Assembly: GCF_040947875.1 (NCBI RefSeq)
Contig: NZ_JBFRXN010000002.1
Coordinates: forward strand, 1,922,001 to 1,986,000
Direction: 5' to 3'
DNA length: 64,000 nt
DNA from: Pseudomonas sp. MYb118
GTDB taxonomy: Bacteria > Pseudomonadota > Gammaproteobacteria > Pseudomonadales > Pseudomonadaceae
The translations under genes and the position numbers were made by a program. Under the pieces are notes generated by a model that saw only the letters and a list, made by a program, of their open reading frames with translations, was not told the DNA's origin and searched no databases. How positions within the stretch are numbered: position 1 is the stretch's first letter; each line of letters opens with the position of its first letter. Shown here in pieces: positions 1 to 7,884 of the stretch.

Positions 1-730
1 TGGACCGCAGTAGGAACACCTGTGGCAGGTCGGCGCCAGGCAACTCCAGAGGTTTGGGCGTGCCTCCGGTGGCGAGCAGCGCGGCGTCGTAGGTCACGGT
101 CTGACCGTCAGTCAACCGCACGCTGCGGCGCTGGGCATCCAGGCTCGCCACGTCGGCCTTGAGTCGTTCGATTCGTTGTTCGCGATAGAACGACTCGTCA
201 CGCAACGCCGGGACTTCATCCACAGGCATCTCGCCGGCGATGACAAACTTGCTCAGCACGGTACGGTCATAGCCGGCCCCGGTTTCGCGGTCGATCAGCA
301 GCACGCGACCGCCAAAACCCTTTTCCCGCAATGCGGCCGCAGCCGCCGTACCTGCGGCGCCCGCGCCGATGATCACAAAGGTCCGTTCGTCATCGGCTGG
401 CGGGGTGTGCGGGTCGGGCAGCGACTGATCATCGACCCAGACCTCGTCACCGCGCACCTCAAGGGGGTAGCGCTTGAGACTGTCCAGCGAAGGCGGTTCG
501 CACAGGGCGCCGTCCTCAATCCGGTAGGCCGCCTTGTGCCACGGGCAAATCAGCCGCCCGTTGCACAGTGCGCCCTCGGCCAGTGGTGCTCCGGCATGCG
601 GGCATTCGCCCTGATAGGCGCGCAATTGCTCGCCCGCCCGCAACAAAACCATCTTGCTCTCGCCCACATTGACTTCCAGGCCTCGGTTCTCGGGGATATC
701 GGCCAAACGGGCAACGCGGTGCAGTGCCAT
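1..730 (-). CDS. Rieske/FAD-dependent pyridine nucleotide-disulfide oxidoreductase, partial (3' end outside window)
   Basis: The reverse strand reads from an ATG at 730 as an open frame to the window edge, so only the first ~243 residues are present. The N-terminus carries a Rieske [2Fe-2S] domain with CPHAGAPL near residue 43 and CPWHKAAY near residue 62, supplying the Cys-His/Cys-His ligands. After a linker comes a Rossmann FAD motif (IGAGAAGTAAAAAL, about residues 119-132). This architecture belongs to the AIF-like/nitrite-reductase-like oxidoreductases that pass electrons from NAD(P)H through FAD to a Rieske centre. The substrate or partner cannot be told. It is divergent from the PEBP gene at 869, with 138 nt between them. 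Confidence 0.85.
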   Translation of the reverse strand, partial: MALHRVARLADIPENRGLEVNVGESKMVLLRAGEQLRAYQGECPHAGAPLAEGALCNGRLICPWHKAAYRIEDGALCEPPSLDSLKRYPLEVRGDEVWVDDQSLPDPHTPPADDERTFVIIGAGAAGTAAAAALREKGFGGRVLLIDRETGAGYDRTVLSKFVIAGEMPVDEVPALRDESFYREQRIERLKADVASLDAQRRSVRLTDGQTVTYDAALLATGGTPKPLELPGADLPQVFLLRS

Positions 731-868
731 GATCGTTCTCCAGGCAAGCGTTTCACTTATGAGTTTGGCCAATATTGCGAGGTTCAGCCAAATCCCGCTG
801 CCACGGCACGAACGGTCCGCTATAGTTTGCACGCCGACCACGGCCCCACCCGCACAAGGTGCTCCGGT

Positions 869-1429
869 ATGACTCGATTGACCTCTCTGAACCCTTGGCT
901 GGCGGCCCTTGCCGTCGCCCTTTGCGTGCAGGTTCCGGCACAGGCCCAGGAACGCTTCACCGTCAGCATGCCTGGCGTGACCGACAACCGTCTGTTCACC
1001 TCGGTGGCGGCCAGCGATGCCAGCGGCTGTGGCGGCAAGAACCAATCCCCGGCGTTGAGCTGGAATGCCGGCCCGTCTGGCACCCAGAGCTACGCCATCG
1101 TCATGCACGACCCGGATGGCCAGAAAGGGCAGGGCGTCGATCACTGGATTCATTACGGCATCAAGGCCAGTACCCGGCAGATTCCGCCAGGGGCGGGCAC
1201 CAAGTCCTCGTTCGAGGGGGCGGCAGGCACCAACAGCAAAGGCTCCACCGGTTATATCGGGCCATGCCCGCCGGTGGGCGACAGTTCCCACCACTACATT
1301 GTCCAGCTCTACGCCCTGGACCTCGCTCCAGATGCTTTGCCAGCAGGCCTGACCCGCGCGCAACTGCTGGAAAAAATCAAAGGCCACGTACTTCGCAACA
1401 GCAGCGTGGTGCGGCGTTACCACCGCTGA
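869..1429 (+). CDS. YbhB/YbcL family Raf kinase inhibitor-like (PEBP) protein, secreted
   Basis: A 186-residue protein. The ATG at 869 is chosen because it is followed at once by a signal peptide (MTRLTSLNPWLAALAVALC, cleavage probably after AQA near residue 27); the frame is open further upstream but that part is not protein-like. The body has the bacterial PEBP signature: SPALSW near residues 57-62, a DPD(G) motif near 76, DHWIHYGI near 85 and a GYIGPCPPxGDSSHHYIVQLYALD segment. Family members bind phosphate/phospholipid-like ligands; the bacterial physiological role is mostly unknown. Export to the periplasm is predicted. It appears monocistronic, with a 7-bp perfect inverted repeat spanning the stop codon (1424-1442). 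Confidence 0.88.
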   Translation: MTRLTSLNPWLAALAVALCVQVPAQAQERFTVSMPGVTDNRLFTSVAASDASGCGGKNQSPALSWNAGPSGTQSYAIVMHDPDGQKGQGVDHWIHYGIKASTRQIPPGAGTKSSFEGAAGTNSKGSTGYIGPCPPVGDSSHHYIVQLYALDLAPDALPAGLTRAQLLEKIKGHVLRNSSVVRRYHR

Positions 1430-1442
1430 AGATTTTTCAGCG
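1424..1442 (+). terminator. 7-bp hairpin at end of PEBP gene, possible weak terminator
   Basis: CGCTGAA (1424-1430) and TTCAGCG (1436-1442) are perfect inverted arms around GATTT. The stop codon lies inside the 5' arm. There is no T-tract after it, so rho-independent termination is doubtful; it may just protect the mRNA end. Confidence 0.3.
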
Positions 1443-1515
1443 CGGTTAACCCGAACCGGTGCGACGGCCCGTCTCAGAGGATGAATGGATCAATTTCCTC
1501 TTGAGGTCAGCCACC

Positions 1516-3186
1516 ATGTTCCTCCCTCTGCATGTCCTTCGCCCGGCCGCCCAGGGTTTCGCCGCCGGGTTGCTGCTGGCGGTCGCCGGTTGCGGTGTTT
1601 CGTCAACGCCTGACAAGGCCGTTGTGTCCGCACCGATTGCGCCTGCGCCCGTGATGCAGGAGGCGATCATGGCTGATGCGGCCATGGCCAAACGCAGCGT
1701 ACGTGCGGCGCCCCTGGCCGGTTTCGCTGCCGAGTCCGCACCACCGGGTTATCGCGATGAGCCGCGCGAGCAGTATCAGGCCCTGGCGGACAACCCGATC
1801 CACAGCGTCGCCGAGGCACCGGTTTCCACTTTCAGCGCCGACGTCGACACCGGCGCCTACGCCAACGTGCGCCGCCTGCTCAATCAAGGCCGCCTGCCAC
1901 CCGAAGGCGCGGTGCGCCTGGAGGAAATGGTCAATTATTTTCCCTACGACTATGCGTTGCCCACCGATGGCTCACCGTTTGGTGTGACCACCGAACTGAC
2001 ACCGTCACCGTGGAACCCGCACACCCGTTTGCTGCGCATCGGTATCAAGGCATCGGACCGCGCAGTGGCGGAGCTGGCCCCGGCAAATCTGGTGTTCCTG
2101 GTGGATGTGTCCGGTTCGATGGACCGCCGCGAGGGCCTGCCGCTGGTCAAGAGCACCCTGAAATTGCTGGTCGATCAACTGCGCGAGCAGGATCGCGTGT
2201 CGCTGGTGGTGTATGCCGGCGAGTCACGTGTGGTGCTCGAACCTACATCCGGACGGGAAAAGGCGAAAATTCGCAGCGCCATCGACCAATTGTCCGCAGG
2301 CGGCTCCACCGCTGGGGCCTCGGGCATCGAGCTGGCCTATCAAATGGCTCGTCAGGCGTTTATCCCCAAGGGCATCAACCGCATCCTGCTGGCCACCGAT
2401 GGCGACTTCAATGTTGGCATCAGTGACTTCGACAGCCTCAAGCAAATGGCTGTGGATAAACGCAAGACCGGCGTTTCCCTGACCACCCTGGGTTTCGGTG
2501 TGGATAACTACAATGAACACCTGATGGAACAACTGGCCGATGCCGGTGATGGCAACTACGCCTACATCAATAACCTGCGCGAGGCGCGCAAGGTGCTGGT
2601 GGATCAGTTGGGCTCGACCCTCGCGGTGGTGGCGAAAAACGTCAAATTGCAGGTGGAGTTCAACCCGGCGCAGGTCAGCGAATACCGGCTGTTGGGTTAT
2701 GAAAACCGCGCCCTCAAACGTGAGGATTTCAGCAACGACAAGGTCGATGCCGGAGAAATCGGTGCAGGCCATACCGTGACGGCGTTGTACGAAATTGTCC
2801 CGACGGGCGAGAAGGGCTGGCTGGAGCCGCTGCGCTACGGCAAATCGAGCGCCGCGGTGGCCGACAACAAGGGAGAAATGGCGATGCTGCGTGTGCGTTA
2901 TCAGTTGCCGGAAGGTGGCACCAGTCGCCTGGTCGAGCGGCCGATCAGCGCTGTTGCGTCGCCGGCCAGTGACGACCTGCGCTTTGCCGCGGCCGTGGCG
3001 GCGTTCGCCCAGCAGCTCAAGGACGGGCGCTACACCGGTGAATTCAGCCTCAAGGACACCGAGGCCCTGGCGCGGGGCGCACGCGGCGAGGATCGCTTCG
3101 GCCTGCGCGTCGAGTTCGTGCAACTGGTGGAGCTGGCGCAGAGCCTGCAGACTTCAACCGTGGCCAGCAACAGTGAAGTGCACTGA
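1516..3186 (+). CDS. VWA domain lipoprotein, YfbK-like
   Basis: A 556-residue protein. ATG 1516 is preferred over an upstream in-frame start because GAGG lies just before it and it gives an immediate lipoprotein signal: LLLAVAGC with the lipid-attachment Cys at residue 26. Then follow the YfbK-type N-terminal region (DVDTGAYANVRRLL, EEMVNYFPYDY), a von Willebrand A domain with an intact MIDAS (DVSGSM from residue 197, plus LLATDGDFNVG) and a C-terminal DUF3520-like part. Such proteins are membrane-anchored metal-dependent adhesion/protein-binding modules. It is followed with only 1 nt between stop and start by an ECF sigma gene, so the three genes 1516-4344 form an operon. This suggests an envelope-signal role (inference). 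Confidence 0.88.
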   Translation: MFLPLHVLRPAAQGFAAGLLLAVAGCGVSSTPDKAVVSAPIAPAPVMQEAIMADAAMAKRSVRAAPLAGFAAESAPPGYRDEPREQYQALADNPIHSVAEAPVSTFSADVDTGAYANVRRLLNQGRLPPEGAVRLEEMVNYFPYDYALPTDGSPFGVTTELTPSPWNPHTRLLRIGIKASDRAVAELAPANLVFLVDVSGSMDRREGLPLVKSTLKLLVDQLREQDRVSLVVYAGESRVVLEPTSGREKAKIRSAIDQLSAGGSTAGASGIELAYQMARQAFIPKGINRILLATDGDFNVGISDFDSLKQMAVDKRKTGVSLTTLGFGVDNYNEHLMEQLADAGDGNYAYINNLREARKVLVDQLGSTLAVVAKNVKLQVEFNPAQVSEYRLLGYENRALKREDFSNDKVDAGEIGAGHTVTALYEIVPTGEKGWLEPLRYGKSSAAVADNKGEMAMLRVRYQLPEGGTSRLVERPISAVASPASDDLRFAAAVAAFAQQLKDGRYTGEFSLKDTEALARGARGEDRFGLRVEFVQLVELAQSLQTSTVASNSEVH

Positions 3187-3187
3187 C

Positions 3188-3754
3188 ATGCCTGCCGCGC
3201 AGCTGAGTGACGATATGCTGCTGGCCCGCTATCGCTCAGGCGACGGGCCGGCGTTCGAGATTCTGTACGCCCGCCACCGGCAAGGCCTCTATCGGTTTTT
3301 GCTGGGGCTTAGCGGTCAGGCGGAATGGGCCGAAGAGGTGTACCAGGAAACCTGGCTGAGCCTGATCCGCAGCACCAGCCAGCCACAAGGTCGAGCGAGT
3401 TTTCGTACGTGGCTTTACCAGATCGCCCGCAATCGGCTGATTGATCACTGGCGCAAACACGGCGTACGCAATCCTCTGCATGATCGCTACGACGAACAGA
3501 CGCACGCACCGATCGACGACGCCAGCGATCCCGAGCAACTGTTGAGCTTGAGCCGCGACGGTCAGCGCCTGGAGGCTGCATTGCAAAATCTGCCTGCCGA
3601 TCAGCGCGAAGTGTTTTTACTGCGCGCCCATGGCGAACTCGACCTGCCGCAGATCGCCGCCCTCACCGAAACACCGCTGGAAACGGTCAAGAGCCGTTTG
3701 CGCTACGCCCAGCAAAAACTGCGTCGGCTGCTGGCCGAGGAGGTACTGACATGA
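3188..3754 (+). CDS. ECF-type RNA polymerase sigma factor
   Basis: A 188-residue protein starting at ATG 3188, 1 nt after the VWA stop. Region 2 is visible as AFEILYARHRQGLYRFLLGL...AEEVYQETWLSLIRS...FRTWLYQIARNRLIDHWRK. Region 4 is visible as LPADQREVFLLRAHGELDLPQIA and PLETVKSRLRYAQQKLRRLL. The length fits the minimal sigma2-sigma4 ECF class. It directs RNA polymerase to an unknown regulon. It overlaps by 4 nt (ATGA) with the next gene, a single-span membrane protein that is the likely anti-sigma factor. No FecI-type receptor genes lie nearby, so an iron role is not suggested. Confidence 0.93.
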   Translation: MPAAQLSDDMLLARYRSGDGPAFEILYARHRQGLYRFLLGLSGQAEWAEEVYQETWLSLIRSTSQPQGRASFRTWLYQIARNRLIDHWRKHGVRNPLHDRYDEQTHAPIDDASDPEQLLSLSRDGQRLEAALQNLPADQREVFLLRAHGELDLPQIAALTETPLETVKSRLRYAQQKLRRLLAEEVLT

Positions 3755-4344
3755 CTGACGCCCGTCCTACGCCCGAAGAGCAGGTGGTTGAGCATTACCG
3801 TGAACAGGCGACAGGCGAACCGCCGGCCCATCTGGACGCGTTCATCCTCGCCGCCGCCCAGCGTGAAGTGCCCGCGCGCCAACCGAACCTGTGGCAACGC
3901 TGGGTCGCGGCCTGCCAGAAACCGCGTTGGCAAGTGGCCTTTGCCAGCCTGGTGGGTGTTGCCCTGATGCTCGCGCTGGTGCAGCGTACGCCTGAGCAAC
4001 CCCAAAGCTTTGACTTCGCGCCCAAGGCATCGGCCCCGGTCGCGCAAAAGGAGTCCGCGCCGGCGCCGTCGGTGGCGCGCTCGCTGGCCGCCCCTGCGCC
4101 TGCCGCTCCAATGGCCGATTTCGCCGGGCAGAGCGAGTCGATCAACGCCGAAATGGCCGAGCACACCAAAACCAGCAAGCGCGCTGCTGCGCCAGTAAAA
4201 CCTCTGGATGAGCAATTGCACGAAGTGCTGCGCCTGCGCGAGGCCGGGCAAACCCAGGCTGCGGATGAACTGATGGCGACGTTGCACAAGCGGTTTCCCG
4301 GGGAAGACCTGAAGGCGCGACTCCAACAATTGCAGAAAAAATGA
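3751..4344 (+). CDS. Putative anti-sigma factor, single-span membrane protein
   Basis: A 197-residue protein, start overlapping the sigma gene by 4 nt, implying translational coupling. A soluble N-terminus of about 60 residues precedes one hydrophobic helix (WQVAFASLVGVALMLALV, roughly residues 61-79). A Pro/Ala-rich linker (SAPVAQKESAPAPSVARSL...) and a C-terminal charged helix (LDEQLHEVLRLREAGQTQAADELMATLHKRFP) follow. I recognise no named anti-sigma domain (no ZAS Cys/His motif). Role as the membrane-bound partner of the preceding sigma factor rests on the operon position and topology. The C-terminal helical repeat would be periplasmic. Confidence 0.65.
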   Translation: MTDARPTPEEQVVEHYREQATGEPPAHLDAFILAAAQREVPARQPNLWQRWVAACQKPRWQVAFASLVGVALMLALVQRTPEQPQSFDFAPKASAPVAQKESAPAPSVARSLAAPAPAAPMADFAGQSESINAEMAEHTKTSKRAAAPVKPLDEQLHEVLRLREAGQTQAADELMATLHKRFPGEDLKARLQQLQKK

Positions 4345-4423
4345 GGGCAGCGCGGCCAGCTATTTGGCATCACCTCGCGAAAACGCGCACTATCGGCGTA
4401 TAGCCGATGCGTTGGAGGATGCC

Positions 4424-4618
4424 GTGGCAAAAAAAATCGATCGCATCGCCCAAATGCTCAACTGCCCGGAAAAGGGTGAGGAACTGCGGCGAGCCATTAC
4501 CGAGAGTCGTAAGGAGTTTCTGCTGGCCAAGCAGGCGGAACAGCCGGATGAAGAAGACATCCTCGATGAGGACGACTTCGACGATGACTACGACGAGTTC
4601 GACTGGACCACCGAGTGA
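4424..4618 (+). CDS. Small acidic protein, unknown function
   Basis: A 64-residue protein starting at GTG 4424. The start is set by a strong GGAGG at 4414-4418 with 5-nt spacing. The sequence has a basic/helical N-half (AKKIDRIAQMLNCPEKG, ELRRAITESRKEFLLAKQ) and an extremely acidic tail (DEEDILDEDDFDDDYDEFDW). I do not recognise a family with a known function; the layout resembles small conserved pseudomonad proteins. It may be monocistronic: it follows the sigma operon by 79 nt and a REP element starts 42 nt after its stop. Confidence 0.6.
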   Translation: MAKKIDRIAQMLNCPEKGEELRRAITESRKEFLLAKQAEQPDEEDILDEDDFDDDYDEFDWTTE

Positions 4619-4660
4619 CCCTCAGCGTGGGAAACGATCCCCTGCATGGGATGACCCCAT

Positions 4661-4765
4661 GTGGGAGCGAGCCTGCTCGCGATGTAGGTCAACGATAACG
4701 CTAAAAAACTGGTACGCCGTGCACTTCATTCGCTCATCGCGAGCAGGGAAGCCGCGCAGGCCAGT
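4661..4765. repeat. REP element with degenerate inverted partner
   Basis: GTGGGAGCGAGCCTGCTCGCGAT at 4661-4683 is a canonical pseudomonad REP. A decayed inverted partner (ATCGCGAGCAGGGAAGCCGCGCAGG) lies at about 4738-4762. Confidence 0.75.
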
Positions 4766-4880
4766 GATTTGGCGGCTGTTTAACAGACCTCTGTTTTACT
4801 TCCTGCAAGCTACAAATTCTTGCGTCGTTGCCTACGCCCACGCCAGAATCCGCCGGCTTGTGCACTTTCGGACTGCTCGG
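4766..4880. other. Intergenic stretch, nothing recognised
   Basis: Between the degenerate REP partner and the structured leader I see no start codon with a ribosome site, no clear promoter and no repeat. Confidence 0.4.
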
Positions 4881-4890
4881 TAATTTGATT

Positions 4891-5050
4891 CCCGTCACTG
4901 ATTGTCAGTGATCGGGTTTAGTCGCCCGCCGGTAATTGAAGCTGCATGAGCAACGTCAGACAGGTCTCAGACACCTGCTTTTGATGGTGGTTGTGCGTAG
5001 GGCACCTTCGGGTGCGCCGGCTTCTTCAATTCCCCGGTCCGACTAACCTG
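4891..5050 (+). ncRNA. Structured 5' leader / candidate cis RNA of the DUF6124 gene
   Basis: Complementary segments define a compact fold. A hairpin CCCG-TCACTGA/TCAGTGA-CGGG spans 4891-4916. A long-range three-part helix joins TTAGTCG (4918-4924), CCGG (4929-4932) and AATTGAAG (4934-4941) to CTTCAATT (5024-5031), CCGG (5034-5037) and CGACTAA (5040-5046). Inside it sit CAGGT/ACCTG (4961-4977) and a UUCG-tetraloop hairpin GCACC-TTCG-GGTGC (5002-5015). The element ends about 70 nt before the DUF6124 start codon at 5117. Whether it is a regulator, sRNA or processed leader is unknown; I cannot name an Rfam family. Confidence 0.5.
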
Positions 5051-5116
5051 CGTACAGCCGCCACCCCTTCGTTTAGTCGCGCAAGGGTGAGGGCATCATT
5101 CAAGGAATTGAAGATC

Positions 5117-5431
5117 ATGTCCAAAGTCATCCCCGATCCACCCGAAACCGAACCAGAACAACCCGCCCGCAAAGCCTCGCTCTTCACCGTAAGCCCCAAC
5201 ATCCACACTGAAGCTCTGCTCTCCAACGCCTCCGAAGACCTGCTGGCGATCAGCGCCTTGGCCGCCGATCTCGCCGACGAAGTCGACGGCTCACGCCGCT
5301 CTATCGCCTTGGCCATAAACCGCATGGCCGATGGCGTCCACCTGCTGGTGGAGCGAGCCCTGGATCATCTGGACGACCCGGAAATGGCCGCTATCTTCGC
5401 CAAACAACAAAATCTCACCGCCGATGCTTGA
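5117..5431 (+). CDS. DUF6124 family small protein
   Basis: A 104-residue protein with start at ATG 5117, preceded by AAGGAATTGAAG. It has the DUF6124 (formerly DUF3077-like) pattern known in many paralogous copies in Pseudomonas: an N-terminal Pro/Glu-rich segment, then LFTVSPNIHTEALLSNASEDLLAI, SALAADLADEVDGSRRSIALAINRMA and VHLLVERALDHL, mostly helical. The molecular function is unknown. It overlaps the next small gene by 8 nt, and both follow the structured leader at 4891-5050. Confidence 0.72.
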   Translation: MSKVIPDPPETEPEQPARKASLFTVSPNIHTEALLSNASEDLLAISALAADLADEVDGSRRSIALAINRMADGVHLLVERALDHLDDPEMAAIFAKQQNLTADA

Positions 5432-5612
5432 AATGCCAATACCTTTGGTGTCGGACATGGCCGCGATAGTGGCCAGATTACAGGCTGACGAACTTCGGGA
5501 GGCAATCGCCAGCAGTCGAAACGATCCGCGTCTGCCCATTGATGCAGACGCGGTTTTTTCAGAGCTGGAAGCCATTATTGATTGCGTCGCCTCCGAGCAA
5601 CGTTGCATGTGA
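5424..5612 (+). CDS. Small hypothetical protein coupled to the DUF6124 gene
   Basis: A 62-residue protein starting at ATG 5424, inside the end of the preceding gene (8-nt overlap), so translation is probably coupled. The sequence is helical and acidic (MAAIVARLQADELREAIASS, DADAVFSELEAIIDCVASE). The middle resembles the C-terminal part of short ParD-like antitoxins, but there is no ribbon-helix-helix and no toxin gene, so I leave it unassigned. Confidence 0.5.
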   Translation: MLEMPIPLVSDMAAIVARLQADELREAIASSRNDPRLPIDADAVFSELEAIIDCVASEQRCM

Positions 5613-5691
5613 CGTTGAAGAAAATACTGCCGCAAGATTTTTCCGCTCTTGACGGAATGATGTCAAAACTCAACACTTTCTCGTAACACGG

Positions 5692-5742
5692 CCCCTGTCG
5701 GTTGAAGCGCTTTGGTGCTGAAATTGCTCAGGGGTTTTTTTT
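5692..5742 (+). terminator. Candidate terminator of the DUF6124 pair
   Basis: CCCCTG (5692-5697) pairs with CAGGGG (5729-5734), and eight Ts follow directly. The long loop contains a smaller GCGC/GTGC hairpin. Confidence 0.45.
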
Positions 5743-5784
5743 GCCCGCACTTTGAGAAATCGTCACAGACGCAATTGCGCCCAC

Positions 5785-5815
5785 AAAAAAGCCCCAGACC
5801 CTACGGCCTGAGGCT
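5785..5815 (-). terminator. Rho-independent terminator of tRNA-Arg
   Basis: On the minus strand AAGCC-T-CAG pairs with CTG-G-GGCTT and is followed by a six-T run (5785-5790). It lies 17 nt past the tRNA 3' end. Confidence 0.65.
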
Positions 5816-5831
5816 TTCTCGTTGCTAAATA

Positions 5832-5908
5832 TGGCGCACCAGGCGGGATTCGAACCCACGACCCCTGCCTTCGGAGGGCAGTACTCTATCCAGCTGAGCT
5901 ACTGGTGC
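5832..5908 (-). tRNA. tRNA-Arg (anticodon CCG)
   Basis: A 77-nt cloverleaf on the minus strand. The acceptor stem is GCACCAG/CTGGTGC with discriminator G and an encoded CCA (5832-5834). The D arm is GCTCAGCTGGATAGAGT. The anticodon stem CTGCC/GGCAG holds loop CTCCGAA, giving anticodon CCG. The T arm GTGGG-TTCGAAT-CCCGC is intact. It reads CGG arginine codons. It stands alone, followed by a terminator. Confidence 0.97.
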
Positions 5909-6255
5909 AATGCGGGCGCATGATACTCATATGCATGGCGGGCGTCCATGCTGCTGATTCGACGGCGCTTTTTCAAAGCGTAACCCACGTTTGCTACGCT
6001 GATCTGAAAAAAGCGGCAAAGGCGGCGTTTTCGTTCTTTTTTTCGAACAGGCTATTGTCCTTTACCCCCGTTGATCCTAGGATTCGTTTGAGATTTCAAA
6101 CGCTCTTGTCTGGGTGCTGAACCGCACGAAACCTCTACGTGCGCTTTTTGTGTGCTTGCACCCGGTGAATGATTTCCCTGACGGCCGCCTTTTTGGCGCC
6201 TTTCTACAATCATAATTTGCTCCGCGTGCGCGCGGCGCTGTTAAGGAAAGCCGAC
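5909..6255 (+). promoter_or_regulatory. gabD upstream region with an 18-nt inverted repeat
   Basis: These 347 nt lie between the divergent tRNA-Arg and gabD and contain no convincing gene. A perfect repeat CGTTTGA-GATT-TCAAACG sits at 6085-6102, about 150 nt before the gabD start, and is a candidate operator. The ribosome site AAGGAAAG (6243-6250) precedes the gabD ATG. I see no convincing -24/-12 element. Confidence 0.4.
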
Positions 6256-7698
6256 ATGCAGCTTAAAGACACCCTGTTGTTCCGCCAGCAAGCCTTCATT
6301 GATGGCGCTTGGGTCGACGCGGACAGCGGTCAGACGATCAAGGTCAACAACCCGGCAACGGGCGAAATCCTGGGCACCGTGCCAAAAATGGGCACTGCCG
6401 AAACCCGCCGCGCCATCGAAGCCGCCGACAAGGCGCTGCCGGCCTGGCGTGCACTGACCGCCAAGGAACGCGCCAACAAGCTGCGTCGCTGGTTCGAGCT
6501 GATCATCGAGAACCAGGACGACCTGGCGCGCCTGATGACTCTCGAGCAAGGCAAGCCATTGGCCGAAGCCAAGGGCGAAATCGTTTACGCCGCTTCCTTC
6601 ATCGAGTGGTTCGCCGAAGAATCCAAGCGCATCTACGGTGACGTGATTCCCGGCCACCAGCCAGACAAGCGCCTGATCGTGATCAAGCAGCCGATCGGCG
6701 TGACCGCTGCGATCACCCCGTGGAACTTCCCGGCTGCGATGATCACCCGTAAAGCCGGCCCGGCCCTGGCCGCCGGTTGCACCATGGTGCTCAAGCCTGC
6801 TTCGCAAACCCCGTTCTCGGCGTTCGCCCTGGCTGAACTGGCCCAGCGCGCCGGCATCCCGGCCGGTGTGTTCAGCGTGGTGACCGGCAGCGCCGGCGAC
6901 ATCGGCGGCGAGCTGACCAGCAACCCGACCGTGCGTAAATTGTCGTTCACCGGTTCGACCGAAATCGGTCGTCAACTGATGTCCGAATGCGCCAAGGACA
7001 TCAAGAAAGTGTCCCTGGAGCTGGGCGGCAACGCGCCGTTCATCGTGTTCGACGACGCGGACCTGGATAAGGCCGTCGAAGGCGCGATCATTTCCAAGTA
7101 CCGCAACAACGGCCAGACCTGCGTCTGCGCCAACCGCCTGTACATCCAGGATTCGGTGTACGACGCATTCGCCGAGAAACTCAAGGCGGCCGTGGCCAAG
7201 CTGAAGATCGGCAACGGCCTGGAAGAAGGCACCACCACTGGCCCGCTGATCGACGAGAAAGCCGTGGCCAAGGTCCAGGAACACATCGCTGACGCCGTTT
7301 CCAAAGGCGCCACCGTGCTGTCCGGCGGCAAGTCCATCGAAGGCAACTTCTTCGAGCCGACCATCCTGACCAACGTGCCGAAGAACGCTGCCGTGGCCAA
7401 GGAAGAAACCTTCGGCCCGCTGGCGCCGCTGTTCCGATTCAAGGACGAAGCCGAAGTGATCGCGATGTCCAACGACACCGAGTTCGGCCTGGCCTCGTAC
7501 TTCTATGCGCGTGACCTGGGTCGTGTGTTCCGTGTGGCTGAAGCCCTGGAATACGGCATGGTCGGCGTCAACACCGGGCTGATCTCCAACGAAGTCGCGC
7601 CGTTCGGCGGCATCAAGGCCTCGGGTCTGGGCCGTGAAGGCTCCAAGTACGGCATCGAAGATTACCTGGAAATCAAATACCTCTGCCTGGGCATCTAA
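6256..7698 (+). CDS. gabD: NADP-dependent succinate-semialdehyde dehydrogenase
   Basis: A 480-residue protein, the usual GabD length. ATG 6256 is chosen for the AAGGAAAG just upstream and the family N-terminus. It oxidises succinate semialdehyde to succinate, the last step of GABA catabolism into the TCA cycle. Visible: the ALDH fold, PWNFPAAM oxyanion loop, nucleotide-binding GSTEIGRQLM, general base Glu255 in LELGGN and nucleophile Cys289 in NNGQTCVCAN, matching E254/C288 of the E. coli enzyme. The C-terminus GIKASGLGREGSKYGIEDYLEIKYLCLGI is typical. It is followed after 186 nt by gabT. Confidence 0.97.
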   Translation: MQLKDTLLFRQQAFIDGAWVDADSGQTIKVNNPATGEILGTVPKMGTAETRRAIEAADKALPAWRALTAKERANKLRRWFELIIENQDDLARLMTLEQGKPLAEAKGEIVYAASFIEWFAEESKRIYGDVIPGHQPDKRLIVIKQPIGVTAAITPWNFPAAMITRKAGPALAAGCTMVLKPASQTPFSAFALAELAQRAGIPAGVFSVVTGSAGDIGGELTSNPTVRKLSFTGSTEIGRQLMSECAKDIKKVSLELGGNAPFIVFDDADLDKAVEGAIISKYRNNGQTCVCANRLYIQDSVYDAFAEKLKAAVAKLKIGNGLEEGTTTGPLIDEKAVAKVQEHIADAVSKGATVLSGGKSIEGNFFEPTILTNVPKNAAVAKEETFGPLAPLFRFKDEAEVIAMSNDTEFGLASYFYARDLGRVFRVAEALEYGMVGVNTGLISNEVAPFGGIKASGLGREGSKYGIEDYLEIKYLCLGI

Positions 7699-7720
7699 GC
7701 CCGGCAAGGCATTGTTTCAA

Positions 7721-7754
7721 GCGCAAGGGGCACGAGAGCGCTGTCCCTTTGCGC
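7721..7754 (+). promoter_or_regulatory. Stem-loop between gabD and gabT
   Basis: GCGCAAGGG (7721-7729) faces CCCTTTGCGC (7745-7754), complementary with one bulged T. There is no T-run, so it is more likely an mRNA processing or stability element than a terminator. Confidence 0.4.
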
Positions 7755-7884
7755 CGCTTCAACCGGCAATTTTCTTTGCGGCCGGAAACGCCGTGGCAGT
7801 CGATCATCGCATGCTGCCACCGTTGAATCCCCGCCGCGTAATCCTTGAACCACGCCGCCCGATGAGCGGCGAATGAGGACTGTA

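Noticed and set aside
5424..5612. ParD-like antitoxin
   Set aside because: Only a short helical stretch resembles ParD; the RHH part and a ParE gene are missing.
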